Positions 36,262 to 47,287 of a stretch of DNA of 64,000 nucleotides are shown in pieces. Source of the DNA: Deltaproteobacteria bacterium (lineage in GTDB: Bacteria > Myxococcota_A > Polyangia > Polyangiales > Ga0077539); the NCBI GenBank assembly GCA_947477565.1, contig CANJUR010000013.1, positions 21,631 to 85,630 of the forward strand, read 5' to 3'. The notes beneath the pieces are model-generated. The model had not been told where the DNA came from, searched no databases, and saw only the letters and a list, made by a program, of their open reading frames with translations. The position numbers were made by a program, and so were the translations under genes. Each line of letters opens with the position of its first letter. Position 1 is the stretch's first letter.

Positions 36262-38876
36262 TCGAGCCGCTCCACCACGCCACGATCGCCATCGACGCGC
36301 ACCCGATCGCCGGTCTTCAAGGCGCGCGTCGCACCCACCACGTTCACCACGGCCGGCACCCCGTACTCGCGGGCTACGAGCGCGGCGTGCGAGAGCGCCC
36401 CGCCCAGTTCCGTCACGACGGCCGTCGCGACGAGAAAGAGCGGCGTCCAGCCGACGTCCGCCACCGCGGTGACCAACACCTCGCCAGGCGTGAGCAGCGC
36501 GCCGTCGCCAGGCTCACGCAGTACACGCACCCGCCCGGTCACCACCCCAGGCGAAGCCGCGACGCCCGTAAACCGGTCGCCGACGGGCTCCGGTGACGGG
36601 GCCACGGAGGGCGGCGACCCCACGAAACTGGCCGGCGGATCAGGCCGCGCAAGGTCCCTCGCCACCTCCGCTCGACGCATGGCAATGACCGCCTCGGCGT
36701 CCGAGAGTTCGCCGCCCAGCCACCCGTCGAGTTCATCGACCGTAAGGTAAAACGCCCCGTCGGAATTCTTACCATGACTGGTATGTTCGAGTCGGGCGCT
36801 GGCCTCGAGCGCGATCATCCGGATGAAGCCGAGGGCCTCCGTGACTCGCGCCCGCATCCGCTCGCGCAGGCGAGCGAAGCGTTGGGTGCGCGCGAGCAGG
36901 TGTCGGGCGCCGCTGCGGGCCACCGGAGGCAGCCGCTGCGCGAGGTTGTCCTCGGCCTCCGCTCTCAAGCGCAACTGCCGCTCGACGCGGCCGATGGGTC
37001 GATTGTCGGACTGCTGGAGGTACGCGCGCATCGCTACGAAGAGCGTGCCCGGGGCCTCGCGCCATCGCGGCGTAGACAACTCGGCCTCGCGCGGACAGCG
37101 GAAACCATAGGCCTTCAAAAACGACTCGAATGCCCGTCGCGTCGGCCCCGCAGGGAGGTCATCGACGCTCAGACGGAGCGCATCGCCCTCGACGATCACC
37201 GCGCGCGCCGCGGGCTCCTGCCGGGCGATCTCCGCGATGTGCACGAGCGCGATGCCCGGCGCGGCGCTGTCGAGGTCGGCGAAGCCCGCGAGCAGCTCAC
37301 GCTCGAGTCGCTCACTCTCCTCAGGAAGCACACGCCGCAGGAGCTCTCGCATCGCGACGATGCTCGCAAGGTACCCCGAGGCGCACGTGAGCATGAGCTC
37401 GCCGGTGTGATCGAGGAGCGCGCGCGCGTCGCGCAGTGCCCGTCGGAGCGCGAGGCGCGGTGCGGTGGCGAACGGCAGCACCGCGAAGCGCGCGCGGGCC
37501 TCGCCGAACTCTGCCTCGAAGCGGCGGAGGCGAGCTTCGAGCCCGAGGTTCTCCGTCGCGAGGATACCGAGGGTGCGCGGCAGCCGACGCACGAAGGGCC
37601 ACCAGGATCCGGCGCCCACCTGCTGCTCGACGGCCTCGAGTCCCCCACCGCCACCCAGTTCGATGAGCATGCGCGGGGAGAGCAACGGCACCTGCCGAGC
37701 GACGCGGACGAAGTTCGTGAGGTTGAGGTAGATGCGCCCGTGGAAGATGCCGACGAGCTCAAATTCCGGTGTCACCTCACACCCGAGCCCCGCAAACGCC
37801 TTCCTGAACCCGCGCTCGCTGAAGGCCATCGCGATGGACCAGGTGAGCGGCGTCGCTACGCCGGGCAGCGCCTCGCCCACGTTGACGTTGCTCCAGATCC
37901 ACCCGCGCCGGTCGTCGAGCCCGGACGCACCGGTCGCCGCCCCAGGCAGGCCCACGATGCTGCGCGCCTGCAACAACCAGAGAGTGTCCTGCGCCCAGGC
38001 CCACTCGATGTCCCGCGGCTCACCCGCTCGCGCCTCCACCCGATCGGCCAGTGCTCGTAGGTCTCGCAGAAGCGCGTCGCTCACCACGGGCGTCCCGCGC
38101 GCCGCCTCGGACAATACCTCTTCATGTATTCCGCCCCCCGCCGCGACCACCGTCGCCACGGCTGCCACGATCGCGGTGCGCTGCAGCACTTCACCATCGC
38201 TCCGCCGGACGCGCAGCACCTCTGGGGTGCTCCGTCCATCGACGACGCCGACGCCGAGTCCGCGGGTCGCCTCGATGACCGCGACGCCCCTTGCGCCATC
38301 CAGCGGGTCAGCGGTGAACAACACCCCGGCGCACTCCGCATCGACCATCACCTGGACGATCACGGCCATACCGACGGGCGAGGCGCAGCGCTGCCGCGCG
38401 AGGTAGGTGAGCGCCCGCTCGGCGTAGAGCGACGCCCAGCAGCGCCGCACGGCATCGACGAGTGCGACGGCGCCCAGCACCCCGAGGAAGCTCTCCTGCA
38501 GGCCCGCAGCGCTCGCCATCGAGGCGTCCTCGTGCAGCCCGCTCGAGCGCACCGCGAGCGCATGCCCGTCGAGTGAATTGGCGACCTGGAGGAGTTCCGC
38601 AGCGAGTTCATCGGGAAGCGGCGCGTCGAGAAAGCGCTGGCGAATCGCTGCGATACGGGTGGCGCGCCTATCGATCGCGGGCCCGGCGAGCAGCGCCTCC
38701 GGCCACTGCGCCGTCGGAAGAGATGCGCGCAGGACGGCGTCGAAGGCGGCAGCATCGAGCGCGAAGCCCTCTGGGACGCAGACACCCGGGAGAGCGCCGA
38801 GGATTGCGAGTTCTGCCGCTTTGCGACCGAAGCGCGCGGCCTCGTGCGCCTCAGCAAGCGGGACCAGCCATCTCAT
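36252..38876 (-). CDS. PEP-synthase-like dikinase of rifampin phosphotransferase architecture
   Basis: An 874-aa protein with three parts. An ATP-grasp domain (about 1-310) has a conserved lysine near Lys19 (RFGRKAAEL), LAVRSSGLHEDASMASAAG and the Arg-rich CAGVLFTADPLDG. A middle domain of about 400 residues begins NVNVGEALPGVATPLTWS. The swivelling phosphohistidine domain at the C-terminus has TELGGALSHAALVAREYGVPAV with His at about 830. The PEP-binding TIM barrel of true PEP synthase or PPDK is absent. This matches rifampin phosphotransferase (about 867 aa, His825 in the Listeria enzyme). The substrate could be an antibiotic or an endogenous metabolite; resistance is not shown. The ATG at 38876 is preferred over upstream extensions. 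A pseudouridine synthase overlaps its 3' end. Confidence 0.85.
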   Translation of the reverse strand: MRWLVPLAEAHEAARFGRKAAELAILGALPGVCVPEGFALDAAAFDAVLRASLPTAQWPEALLAGPAIDRRATRIAAIRQRFLDAPLPDELAAELLQVANSLDGHALAVRSSGLHEDASMASAAGLQESFLGVLGAVALVDAVRRCWASLYAERALTYLARQRCASPVGMAVIVQVMVDAECAGVLFTADPLDGARGVAVIEATRGLGVGVVDGRSTPEVLRVRRSDGEVLQRTAIVAAVATVVAAGGGIHEEVLSEAARGTPVVSDALLRDLRALADRVEARAGEPRDIEWAWAQDTLWLLQARSIVGLPGAATGASGLDDRRGWIWSNVNVGEALPGVATPLTWSIAMAFSERGFRKAFAGLGCEVTPEFELVGIFHGRIYLNLTNFVRVARQVPLLSPRMLIELGGGGGLEAVEQQVGAGSWWPFVRRLPRTLGILATENLGLEARLRRFEAEFGEARARFAVLPFATAPRLALRRALRDARALLDHTGELMLTCASGYLASIVAMRELLRRVLPEESERLERELLAGFADLDSAAPGIALVHIAEIARQEPAARAVIVEGDALRLSVDDLPAGPTRRAFESFLKAYGFRCPREAELSTPRWREAPGTLFVAMRAYLQQSDNRPIGRVERQLRLRAEAEDNLAQRLPPVARSGARHLLARTQRFARLRERMRARVTEALGFIRMIALEASARLEHTSHGKNSDGAFYLTVDELDGWLGGELSDAEAVIAMRRAEVARDLARPDPPASFVGSPPSVAPSPEPVGDRFTGVAASPGVVTGRVRVLREPGDGALLTPGEVLVTAVADVGWTPLFLVATAVVTELGGALSHAALVAREYGVPAVVNVVGATRALKTGDRVRVDGDRGVVERLECV

Positions 38877-38967
38877 CGTGCCGACATCATAGCGGAACCG
38901 CCCTGCGGCCAGCGGAGCCCTTTCCCTGCCTTGGTGAAGTTGCTGTGCTACGCCACGCGCCACCCTG

Positions 38968-40401
<1,434 letters not shown>

Positions 40402-41069
40402 CCGACAGCGCCACCGGAGCCAGCGAGTGGGTGTGCTCCGGGTGAGCCCGCACCCACCGATCGATCTCTCCCACCGCCTGCGCTGCGTGGCCGTACTTCG
40501 CCAGCACGAGCATCTCTACGGCGAAGTTTTCCACCGCAATCGCTGGCGGTTCCGTCTCTTCGGCACTCGACCGCGGTGGCGATTCGGGCAGCGGCCGAGC
40601 GTGCTCGGCCATCGCACGCAGCACGTCCTCGCGATGAAACTCCGGCTCCGTCAGCGAGTCGTCCTCGATGATGATCGACGCCTGCTCCACCCTCGGATCC
40701 GCGGATGGTGGCTTCGGCAACGCGATGCTCTGGTCGGTGTCGGGCTGCGCAGCGTCGCTCTTCGCGAGGGCCCGCATCACGTCGGGACGTTCGTGTGTCG
40801 GCTCCTCCCAGCCCGGAACGATGCGCACCGTGCGCTCCGGCACCGCGAGGGGCAGCGCGGTCACCTTCGTCACCTCGCCATCGCCGTCGTCCGCGGCTCC
40901 GGACGGCGCAGTCCCGCGCATCGCCATGACCGCCGTAGATACGTCCGAAATCGGAGGATGCGCCGAAACCGTGGGCACCGACGCTGTCCGCGCATGGACC
41001 AGAAAGGCATCGAACACCGCGAGGGTTCGCGCGACCTGCTCAGGGTTCATCGCGACCACGTTGCCACCG

Positions 41070-41987
41070 TCAGGGCCCCCGCGTCACGCATCTGCGCGCG
41101 CACCAGCCAACGGGCGCGCCGGGCCGCTCCCAGTAGTCGGTGTCCTGGTCGCCGTCGTCGTCGTGCGCGACCCGCACCGAACCATCGGCCTGCGGATACC
41201 GCCAGAGTTCGAAATACCCGTCCCCATCGGCGTCCGAGCCGTCCTTGATGACCCGCCCGGTTGCGTCAAACAGGGTCATCCGATCGCGCGTGCCGTCCCC
41301 ATCGGTGTCCACCTGCACGGCCTTGAGCCTGCCCTCGCGGGTGTAGGTCTCGCGACGCTCAAAGACCCCATCGCGATCGTCGTCGCGTTCGATGCGCACC
41401 GGCGAAGCGTCCGCGGGCCAGCGCTGATTGAAGATCCGATTGACCTCGTAGAGCCCGTCGCCGTTGGCGTCGATGCCCTCCTCGGTCACCCTCCCGCGAG
41501 CGTCGAGCGCGCGGTACCGATCGGGGATGGTGTCCTGGTCGCGATCGATCCATTCGCCGGTCTCCCGGCCCTGGGCGTTGAACTGCACCCACCGCTCCGG
41601 GACGGTATTCCAATCAGCATCGATGCGGGTGAAGAGCACGCGCCCGTCTGCCCCGAGGTCATCGGTGTGATCGAATCGGTGGTCGAAGTCGCTATCGTAG
41701 TCCACGCGGTTTGCTCGACCGTTGACGTAAACGCTCATGCGATCGGGCCGACCGTCGCGATTCTGGTCTTCGCGCACGAGGGTGATTGCTCCTTGGGCAT
41801 CGCGCTCGACCCATCGATCGGGCCGCCCATCCTGGTCCCGATCCTCGGTCGTCGCGCCTGCGGCGACGAGCGGTGAGACCATGGGACGTGACCCTCGGCC
41901 TCGAGCCCACCAGCCACCGAACGCCCCCGCCGCGCCGACCAGCGTCAGCGCAAACGCCACCCCGAAGGCCTCTGCGCGCCGCGCCAC
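41070..41987 (-). CDS. Exported or membrane-anchored protein with TSP3/EF-hand-like Asp-rich repeats
   Basis: A 305-aa protein with an N-terminal hydrophobic helix (AFGVAFALTLVGAAGAFGGWWA), then a chain of about nine repeats of the type DxDxDGxxDxx (DRDQDGRPDRWVE, DQNRDGRPDRM, DTDGDGTRDRM, DADGDGYFELW, DDDGDQDTDYW). Such Asp-rich loops bind calcium in thrombospondin-type-3 and dockerin-like repeats. It is probably anchored in the inner membrane or secreted. The GTG start at 41987 directly follows the Sua5-type stop, so it is the second gene of that operon. Function unknown. Confidence 0.7.
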   Translation of the reverse strand: MARRAEAFGVAFALTLVGAAGAFGGWWARGRGSRPMVSPLVAAGATTEDRDQDGRPDRWVERDAQGAITLVREDQNRDGRPDRMSVYVNGRANRVDYDSDFDHRFDHTDDLGADGRVLFTRIDADWNTVPERWVQFNAQGRETGEWIDRDQDTIPDRYRALDARGRVTEEGIDANGDGLYEVNRIFNQRWPADASPVRIERDDDRDGVFERRETYTREGRLKAVQVDTDGDGTRDRMTLFDATGRVIKDGSDADGDGYFELWRYPQADGSVRVAHDDDGDQDTDYWERPGAPVGWCARRCVTRGP

Positions 41988-41988
41988 G

Positions 41989-42642
41989 TCAGTCGTCGTC
42001 CAGCGTACCGATGGGCGACCGCAGGCCGTACTTCTTCTCCAGGAGTTCCATGCCCGCCCCCGCCCGGACAAGCCGCGGCTCCTGTGCGGTGAGGTCGATG
42101 ACGGTGCTGCAGTGCAGGTCACCGAAGCCCGTGTCGAGCACCATCGAGAGGTGCGGAAATCGCTCGTCGATGACGTCCGGATCCTGGATGGGCTCATCCC
42201 CCTCCGCCGGGTGCGACGCGGTGGTGGAGATGATCGGCTCGCCCAACTCTCGGGCCAGAGCGAGCGGCACGGGGTGATCGGGAACGCGAATCCCGATGGT
42301 CTTTCGCTTCATCATGAGCAGCTTTGGCACCTCGCGTGTCGCCTCGAGAATGAACACGTACGGACCGGGTACGAGGTGTTTGATAAACCGGTAGTGGAAG
42401 TCCTGCATCACGGCGAAGCGCGAGATGCCCGAGAGATCCGGCACCACAAGCGCCAGCGGCTGCTCGCGGCGCATGCGCTTCATCTCGTAGAGCGCATCAA
42501 CGGCGCGCTTCTCGGTCATCGCGCACCCGAGGCCGTAGACCGTGTCCGTCGGATACGCGATGCATTCGCCGCTACGAAGCGCCTGCACTGCGCGGGCAAT
42601 CTTCCGGGGCTCCGGGTGTCTGGGGTCGAGTTCGATCCGCAT
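41989..42642 (-). CDS. Threonylcarbamoyl-AMP synthase family protein (Sua5/YciO/YrdC)
   Basis: A 217-aa protein of the YrdC-like fold. AYPTDTVYGLGCAM and KRMRREQPLALVVPDLSG are the nucleotide- and threonine-binding motifs of the Sua5/YciO/YrdC family, and PGPYVFILEA and IGIRVPDHPV follow. True TsaC/Sua5 proteins make threonylcarbamoyl-AMP for the t6A37 modification of tRNA. The MKRMRREQPLAL form and length are closer to the YciO subgroup, whose role is less settled. It is the first gene of a three-gene operon. Confidence 0.9.
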   Translation of the reverse strand: MRIELDPRHPEPRKIARAVQALRSGECIAYPTDTVYGLGCAMTEKRAVDALYEMKRMRREQPLALVVPDLSGISRFAVMQDFHYRFIKHLVPGPYVFILEATREVPKLLMMKRKTIGIRVPDHPVPLALARELGEPIISTTASHPAEGDEPIQDPDVIDERFPHLSMVLDTGFGDLHCSTVIDLTAQEPRLVRAGAGMELLEKKYGLRSPIGTLDDD

Positions 42643-42700
42643 CGCAATGTTCTCGGGGTCGGAGGGTGAAACGAAGAGCGCTCGGGTCGGTCGAGCGCCG

Positions 42701-44416
42701 TCAGTGGTGTCGTCGAGAGCGCCTGACCGCGGGCGGATCCACCGCCGCAGCCGAGGCGGTCGCAGATTGCCCTACGATGGTGAACTCCACGCGACGGTTG
42801 AGCGACTGTCCGTCCGGCGTGTCGTTGTCCGCGATGCGGTGCTCGCGGCCATACCCCGCGAAGTCCAAACGACCGCGCTCAACGCCTCGGGTCACGAGGT
42901 ACTCCACGACCGAGCGCGCCCGCCGGTACGACAGGTCGAGGTTGTACTCCGGCGTGCCGCGGTCGTCGGTGTGGCCCTCGACTCGCATACGGAGAATATC
43001 GGCATTACGTCGGATGGTATTCGCGACCTCGTCGAGAATGGGAAACGACACGTTGCGAATCGTGTCGCTATCGAAGTCGAAGAAGATGTGCTGGTTGATC
43101 AGCAGGCGACTGTCCGTGCGCGTGACGACCACGGCATCGGGGCCCGGCTCCGGGCAGCCATCGTCGTCCTGGTAGCCATCACGGTCCTCGGGTTCGTCGG
43201 GGCACGCGTCGCGCACGTCGGTGACCTCGTCGCGGTCGTTGTCAGGCTCCGGGCACCCGTCCTCGTTCTGGAATCGATCCTGGTCTTCGGGCTCGTTCGG
43301 GCAACGATCGACGTCGTCGAGAACGCCGTCACCATCGTTGTCCGGATCCGCGCAACCATCGTCGTCAAGCACGCCATCAAGGTCTTCGGAATCGTTGGGG
43401 CAACGGTCGTTTCCATCGAGCACGCCGTCGGTATCGTTATCAGGATCCGCGCAGAAATCGCCATCCTGGAAGCCGTCGTAGTCCTCGGGGCCGTGCGTGC
43501 ATGGGTTCGCCTGCGAGGCTGCGAGGCGTGCCCCGAGCATCACCTCCGGCAGCGCCGTTGCCACGTCCGAGGTGAAGCCTGCACCCGCAGTCGCCGAGAG
43601 TGTGAGCCAGCCTGCAGGCCGCCACGCCGCGCCTACCCACGCGCCGAAGGGTGCCTGGTGTATCCGTCCACCTGACGGATCAATGGTGACGCGCAACGCC
43701 GAGTCGAGCAGCAGATCGACGCGTGGGTACACGGCGTATCCGAGCCCTGCGGTAAGTACGATCTCGTCGTTCACCTCGACGTCCCCGATGGCGTTGCGCT
43801 CACGGAGGGTCATTCCCAGTTGTCCGGCGAAGGTCCACCGACCGGTGACACGCCCAACGATCACCGTCGGCGTCAATGTCCAGGACGATGACCCTGCGAA
43901 GCGTCGATCATCGCCAGTCGGCAGCGACAGAATCATCCGGAGCGCAAGCCCGGTCGCACCCCGGAGCAGGGGAACCTTCACGGTGACCCTCAAATCGCCT
44001 GGCGAGAGGCTCCGTTGCGCGGCATCCGAGCGCAGCGCCCGCCCAGCCTGAACCACCTCCGGCGCCGACTGATGCACGACGGGCATCGCGAGACCGAGTT
44101 CGAAAAACTCGAAGAGGCCCAGGGAGAGTTGTGCCTCCGCGCGGACGGCATCGGTCACGCGGACCGGCGCGACCCCGGACGGGTGCGCCTCGAAAAGTGT
44201 ACCGCCAGCGAAGCCGACGAACAGGCTACCCGTGAACGTCAGATGTCCGGAGATCGTCGGCAGGTCGGTGACGATCAGGCTCCGAGGCGATGGCGAGGTC
44301 TGCAGGAGACGGAGATCGAAAGCGCCCGGGAGGGGGTCTTGCGCGGACGCAGGCAACCCAAACAGAAGCAATGCCGCGAGCAGGAAAGGCCCGGCGCGTC
44401 GAGACGATCGAACCAC
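42701..44416 (-). CDS. OmpA-family outer-membrane protein with beta-barrel-like domain and TSP3 repeats
   Basis: A 571-aa exported protein: signal peptide ending ALLLFGLPASA-Q, an N-terminal beta-barrel-like region of about 300 residues (SLFVGFAGGTLFEAH, RWTFAGQLGMTLRE), a run of TSP3 calcium repeats (DPDNDTDGVLDGNDRCPN and similar, about 325-430), then an OmpA-like peptidoglycan-binding domain (FFDFDSDTIRN, RVEGHTDDRGTPEYNLDLSYRRA, NRRVEFTIVG). It would link the outer membrane to peptidoglycan. The start is uncertain: I chose GTG at 44416 because it gives a clean signal peptide; GTGs at 44443 and 44488 are alternatives, and the last would overlap the divergent gene. Confidence 0.88.
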   Translation of the reverse strand: MVRSSRRAGPFLLAALLLFGLPASAQDPLPGAFDLRLLQTSPSPRSLIVTDLPTISGHLTFTGSLFVGFAGGTLFEAHPSGVAPVRVTDAVRAEAQLSLGLFEFFELGLAMPVVHQSAPEVVQAGRALRSDAAQRSLSPGDLRVTVKVPLLRGATGLALRMILSLPTGDDRRFAGSSSWTLTPTVIVGRVTGRWTFAGQLGMTLRERNAIGDVEVNDEIVLTAGLGYAVYPRVDLLLDSALRVTIDPSGGRIHQAPFGAWVGAAWRPAGWLTLSATAGAGFTSDVATALPEVMLGARLAASQANPCTHGPEDYDGFQDGDFCADPDNDTDGVLDGNDRCPNDSEDLDGVLDDDGCADPDNDGDGVLDDVDRCPNEPEDQDRFQNEDGCPEPDNDRDEVTDVRDACPDEPEDRDGYQDDDGCPEPGPDAVVVTRTDSRLLINQHIFFDFDSDTIRNVSFPILDEVANTIRRNADILRMRVEGHTDDRGTPEYNLDLSYRRARSVVEYLVTRGVERGRLDFAGYGREHRIADNDTPDGQSLNRRVEFTIVGQSATASAAAVDPPAVRRSRRHH

Positions 44417-44479
44417 GATCGGTAGGATACCGGAGAGATCCACCGCGCGGACGAGAAAGGCTATATAGTGGGAACTGCG

Positions 44480-45136
44480 ATGATTCACCTGGGATGTTCG
44501 GGCTTCCCGGTGCCCGCGACGCGCTACTTGAAGGAGTTCCGCGCCGTAGAGGTAGCCGACACAATGTTGGGGGTGCCCGGGCCTGCGCTCGTGCGTCGAT
44601 GGCGCCGCGAGGCGCCGGAAGGGTTTCTCTTCACGGCGCTAGCGCCGAAGGAGGTTTCGGCAGACGGATTCAAACCAACCGCGGCAGGACAGAGTGCATG
44701 GGAGTGCTTCCTCCCGGTGGTGCGCGACCTCGACGCGCGAGCCATTATCGTGACGTCCACGCCGGACATGACGGCGAGCAAAATCAACCGCGGCGCGGTT
44801 CGCACGTTCTTCGAGGGACTCGCCAACGAGCGGATCCCGCCGCTGATCTGGGAGGCTCCTGCCTCGTGGGAGTTACGCGACGCTGAGACTACCGTGAAAG
44901 ACCTCGCGGTGGTGGTTGCGCGCGACCCGCTCCGCCACCCTCCCCTTTCCCGTGGGACGCTCGGGTGCTTCCGTTTGCCGGGCCCGGCTGGGTTCAAGTC
45001 GCGGTACGAAGATCCTGCGCTCGAAGCCGCGGCGGCGACTATCCGCGCATCGCGCTGCGACGAGATGCTCGTGGCACTGTGCAACGTGGACATGTACGCC
45101 GACGCCAAGCGTCTTCGGAAGATGCTCGAGTTGTGA
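44480..45136 (+). CDS. DUF72 family protein (YecE-like)
   Basis: A 218-aa protein starting IHLGCSGFPVP, with RYLKEFRAVEVADT and a Trp/Glu-rich central segment (FLFTALAPKEVS), followed by DEMLVALCNVDMYADAKRL. This matches the DUF72 (YecE) TIM-barrel-like family; no biochemical function can be stated with confidence. The ATG at 44480 has GGGA just upstream; a GTG at 44468 is possible. It is divergent from the OmpA gene and lies 10 bp before the GT2 gene. Confidence 0.85.
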   Translation: MIHLGCSGFPVPATRYLKEFRAVEVADTMLGVPGPALVRRWRREAPEGFLFTALAPKEVSADGFKPTAAGQSAWECFLPVVRDLDARAIIVTSTPDMTASKINRGAVRTFFEGLANERIPPLIWEAPASWELRDAETTVKDLAVVVARDPLRHPPLSRGTLGCFRLPGPAGFKSRYEDPALEAAAATIRASRCDEMLVALCNVDMYADAKRLRKMLEL

Positions 45137-45146
45137 CCGAACGACC

Positions 45147-46322
45147 ATGGCCCCCACCTGGTCGCTGTTCTCCGCATCCGTTTCAGCGCTGATTTCCGTC
45201 GGTTCGGTCTACGCGATCCTCCGCTCGCGCTCGAGCGTTCCGTACCTTCGTGACGCCGACGCGCCGCCACCCCCTGCCTGGCCATTAGTCTCGATCATCG
45301 TCCCTGCGCGTGACGAGGCCGCGGCCATCGAGGCAGCCACCGCGTCGCGGCTGGCGCAAGACTACCCCTCGCTCGAATTGGTCCTCATCGACGACCGATC
45401 CACGGACGCCACCCCGGGCATCATCGACCGCCTAGCGGCTGGCGATTCTCGCATCACGACCGTGCATCTCACCGAACTCCCAGAGGCCTGGCTGGGCAAA
45501 CTCTACGCGCTCGACCAGGGCGTGCGGCGCGCCCGCGGCGAGTGGCTGCTCTTCACCGACGCAGACGTGACCTTCGCACCCGACACACTGCGCCGCGCGG
45601 TTGCGTGGTGCGAACACCGCGGCTTCGACCACCTCGCGGTGCTCCCCGATTTCAATCCGCAGAGTCCGCTGCTCGACGCTTGCCTCGACATCTTCGTTGG
45701 CGGTCTGATCATCGGCGGGCGACTCTGGTCGGTGTCCGATCCGAAAAGCAGAGCCGCCGTGGGCGGAGGACTCTTCGGCCTCGTCCGACGCAGCGCATTC
45801 GAGCGCACCGGCGCATTCGAGTCGCTTCGCATGGAGGTCGCCGATGACGTCGCGCTGGGCCAGTTACTTAAGGATTCCGGCGCCCGCCCTACGGTGCTCA
45901 ACGCCGTAGGCTACGTCTCGCTCGACTTCTACCGCTCCCTCACCGAACTCGCCTGCGGCCTGGAAAAAAGCACTTTTCCGGTGATCGCACGCTTCAGTGT
46001 CGCGCGACTCATTCTGATCGTCGGGCTGATGATCTACGTTGAGACGGGCTCATGGCTCGTCGCCGCGTTCGCGACCGACCTCCCTGCGCGCCTGGTCGGC
46101 CTGGCCGCTGGACTGACCCTTCTCGGTGGCTCCGTCGCGCTTGCAAGCTGGCTACGTCGATCTCTCTGGTCGCCCCTCCTCAAGCCCGTCGCCTGCGTGG
46201 TTTTCGGCGTGATGCTGCTCCGAGCTGGACTGACTGCGTGGTGGCAGGGAGGCATCGACTGGAGAGGCACGCGATATCCGCTGGCCGCCTTGCGGGCAGG
46301 TCAGCGCGTTCGCTTCCCCTGA
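45147..46322 (+). CDS. Membrane-bound glycosyltransferase family 2
   Basis: A 391-aa protein with an N-terminal membrane helix (about 5-25), a GT-A catalytic domain (VSIIVPARDEAAAIE, LVLIDDRSTDATPGI, the metal-binding DAD in LLFTDADVT, and a C-terminal ED-like acidic site VADDVALGQLL), and three to four C-terminal helices. This topology occurs in lipid-acceptor GT2 enzymes such as hopanoid- or carotenoid-linked transferases (HpnB/CrtQ-type), but the acceptor cannot be fixed. It starts 10 bp after the DUF72 stop. Its end overlaps the convergent pseudouridine synthase gene by 22 bp. Confidence 0.9.
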   Translation: MAPTWSLFSASVSALISVGSVYAILRSRSSVPYLRDADAPPPPAWPLVSIIVPARDEAAAIEAATASRLAQDYPSLELVLIDDRSTDATPGIIDRLAAGDSRITTVHLTELPEAWLGKLYALDQGVRRARGEWLLFTDADVTFAPDTLRRAVAWCEHRGFDHLAVLPDFNPQSPLLDACLDIFVGGLIIGGRLWSVSDPKSRAAVGGGLFGLVRRSAFERTGAFESLRMEVADDVALGQLLKDSGARPTVLNAVGYVSLDFYRSLTELACGLEKSTFPVIARFSVARLILIVGLMIYVETGSWLVAAFATDLPARLVGLAAGLTLLGGSVALASWLRRSLWSPLLKPVACVVFGVMLLRAGLTAWWQGGIDWRGTRYPLAALRAGQRVRFP

Positions 46323-47287
46323 ACCGGAGTGGCGGGAAGAGGCAGATCGCGCAGGGCTCGTAGGGCGTCCTGGAAGTCCAGCGGAGGGGGAGTACTGAAG
46401 CGGAGCGTCGCGCCGGTAACGGGGTGCGTAAAACCCAGCACTTCGGCGTGCAGCGCCTGGCGTCCCAACGTCGCGGCGATGGCGCGGGTTGCCGGATCCT
46501 TCACCGTTCGGCCGTATAGGACGTCACCGAGTAGCGCGTGTCCCGCCTCGGTTAGGTGCACACGAATCTGGTGCGTGCGGCCGGTCTCGAGCCGACACTG
46601 CACCATCGACGCCACGCCGCCCCCGAAGGACTCCAGCCGATCGACATGCGTGATCGCTCGTTTACCTCCGTTTACCCGGGAGGTAAAACGGAGGCGGTCC
46701 GACGGGTGCCGCGCGTGCCAGGTGTCGTACGTCACGGCGACCGGCGGAACGCCCTCCACCAGTGCGACGTAGCTGCGCTCGATGTCGTGCGCCTTGAAGC
46801 GGGCGACGAGGCCGTCCCTCGCCGCGGTCGAGCGCGCGACGACAAGCAACCCGGAGGTATCTCGATCGATGCGATGCACGATCCCAGGTCGGAGAGGATC
46901 TCCGTCTTCATCCACTTCGGCATGGTGAAGCACCGCGTTAACTAGCGTTCCGCTGGCGTGGCCGCGCGACGGGTGAACAACCATCCCCGCTGGCTTGTCG
47001 ATGACGAGCAGGTGCTCGTCTTCGAAGACGATCGAGAGCGGAAGGTCTTCTGCGATGGCCACCATCGGTACCGGCGGGAGAACATCCACCGTAACCGTCA
47101 GCCCGGCGCGGGCGCGCTCACTCGGCTTGAGGGCATGCGAATCGCTCGTAACTCGCCCAGCAGCAAAGCACTGGGAGATGGCGGAGCGGGAGATGTTGTC
47201 GTCTGAAAGTAGACGCGCGAGGACCTTATCGAGTCGCTCGCCCGCATCTTCCCGGGGGATGACGACGACGCGCGGCGCGCGAATCAC
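46301..47287 (-). CDS. RluD-type 23S rRNA pseudouridine synthase
   Basis: A 328-aa enzyme with an N-terminal S4 RNA-binding domain (about 15-75, ERLDKVLARLLSDDNISRS) and an RluA-type catalytic domain. It has the IDKPAGMVVHPS motif, the catalytic Asp in GIVHRIDRDTSGLLVVA, and ETGRTHQIRVHLTEAGHALLGD. The layout is that of RluD, which modifies helix 69 of 23S rRNA; RluC is an alternative. The GTG start overlaps the upstream 87-aa gene stop (GTGA). Confidence 0.93.
   Translation of the reverse strand: MIRAPRVVVIPREDAGERLDKVLARLLSDDNISRSAISQCFAAGRVTSDSHALKPSERARAGLTVTVDVLPPVPMVAIAEDLPLSIVFEDEHLLVIDKPAGMVVHPSRGHASGTLVNAVLHHAEVDEDGDPLRPGIVHRIDRDTSGLLVVARSTAARDGLVARFKAHDIERSYVALVEGVPPVAVTYDTWHARHPSDRLRFTSRVNGGKRAITHVDRLESFGGGVASMVQCRLETGRTHQIRVHLTEAGHALLGDVLYGRTVKDPATRAIAATLGRQALHAEVLGFTHPVTGATLRFSTPPPLDFQDALRALRDLPLPATPVQGKRTR

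Noticed and set aside
36774..38060. Open frame of 428 codons antisense to the dikinase gene
   Set aside because: It is charged and repetitive with no family, and the minus strand encodes a clear ATP-grasp/phosphohistidine enzyme.
35560..38876. Antibiotic resistance by rifampin phosphorylation
   Set aside because: The architecture fits, but the family includes proteins with unknown substrates, so resistance cannot be claimed from sequence alone.
38920..38950. Possible sigma-54 promoter upstream of purF
   Set aside because: A TTGG...TTGCT pattern is present, but the GG to GC spacing is 7 rather than 10 bp.
43100..43500. Repeated GAT/GAC-rich blocks near the OmpA gene
   Set aside because: They encode the TSP3 calcium repeats and are not independent DNA repeats.
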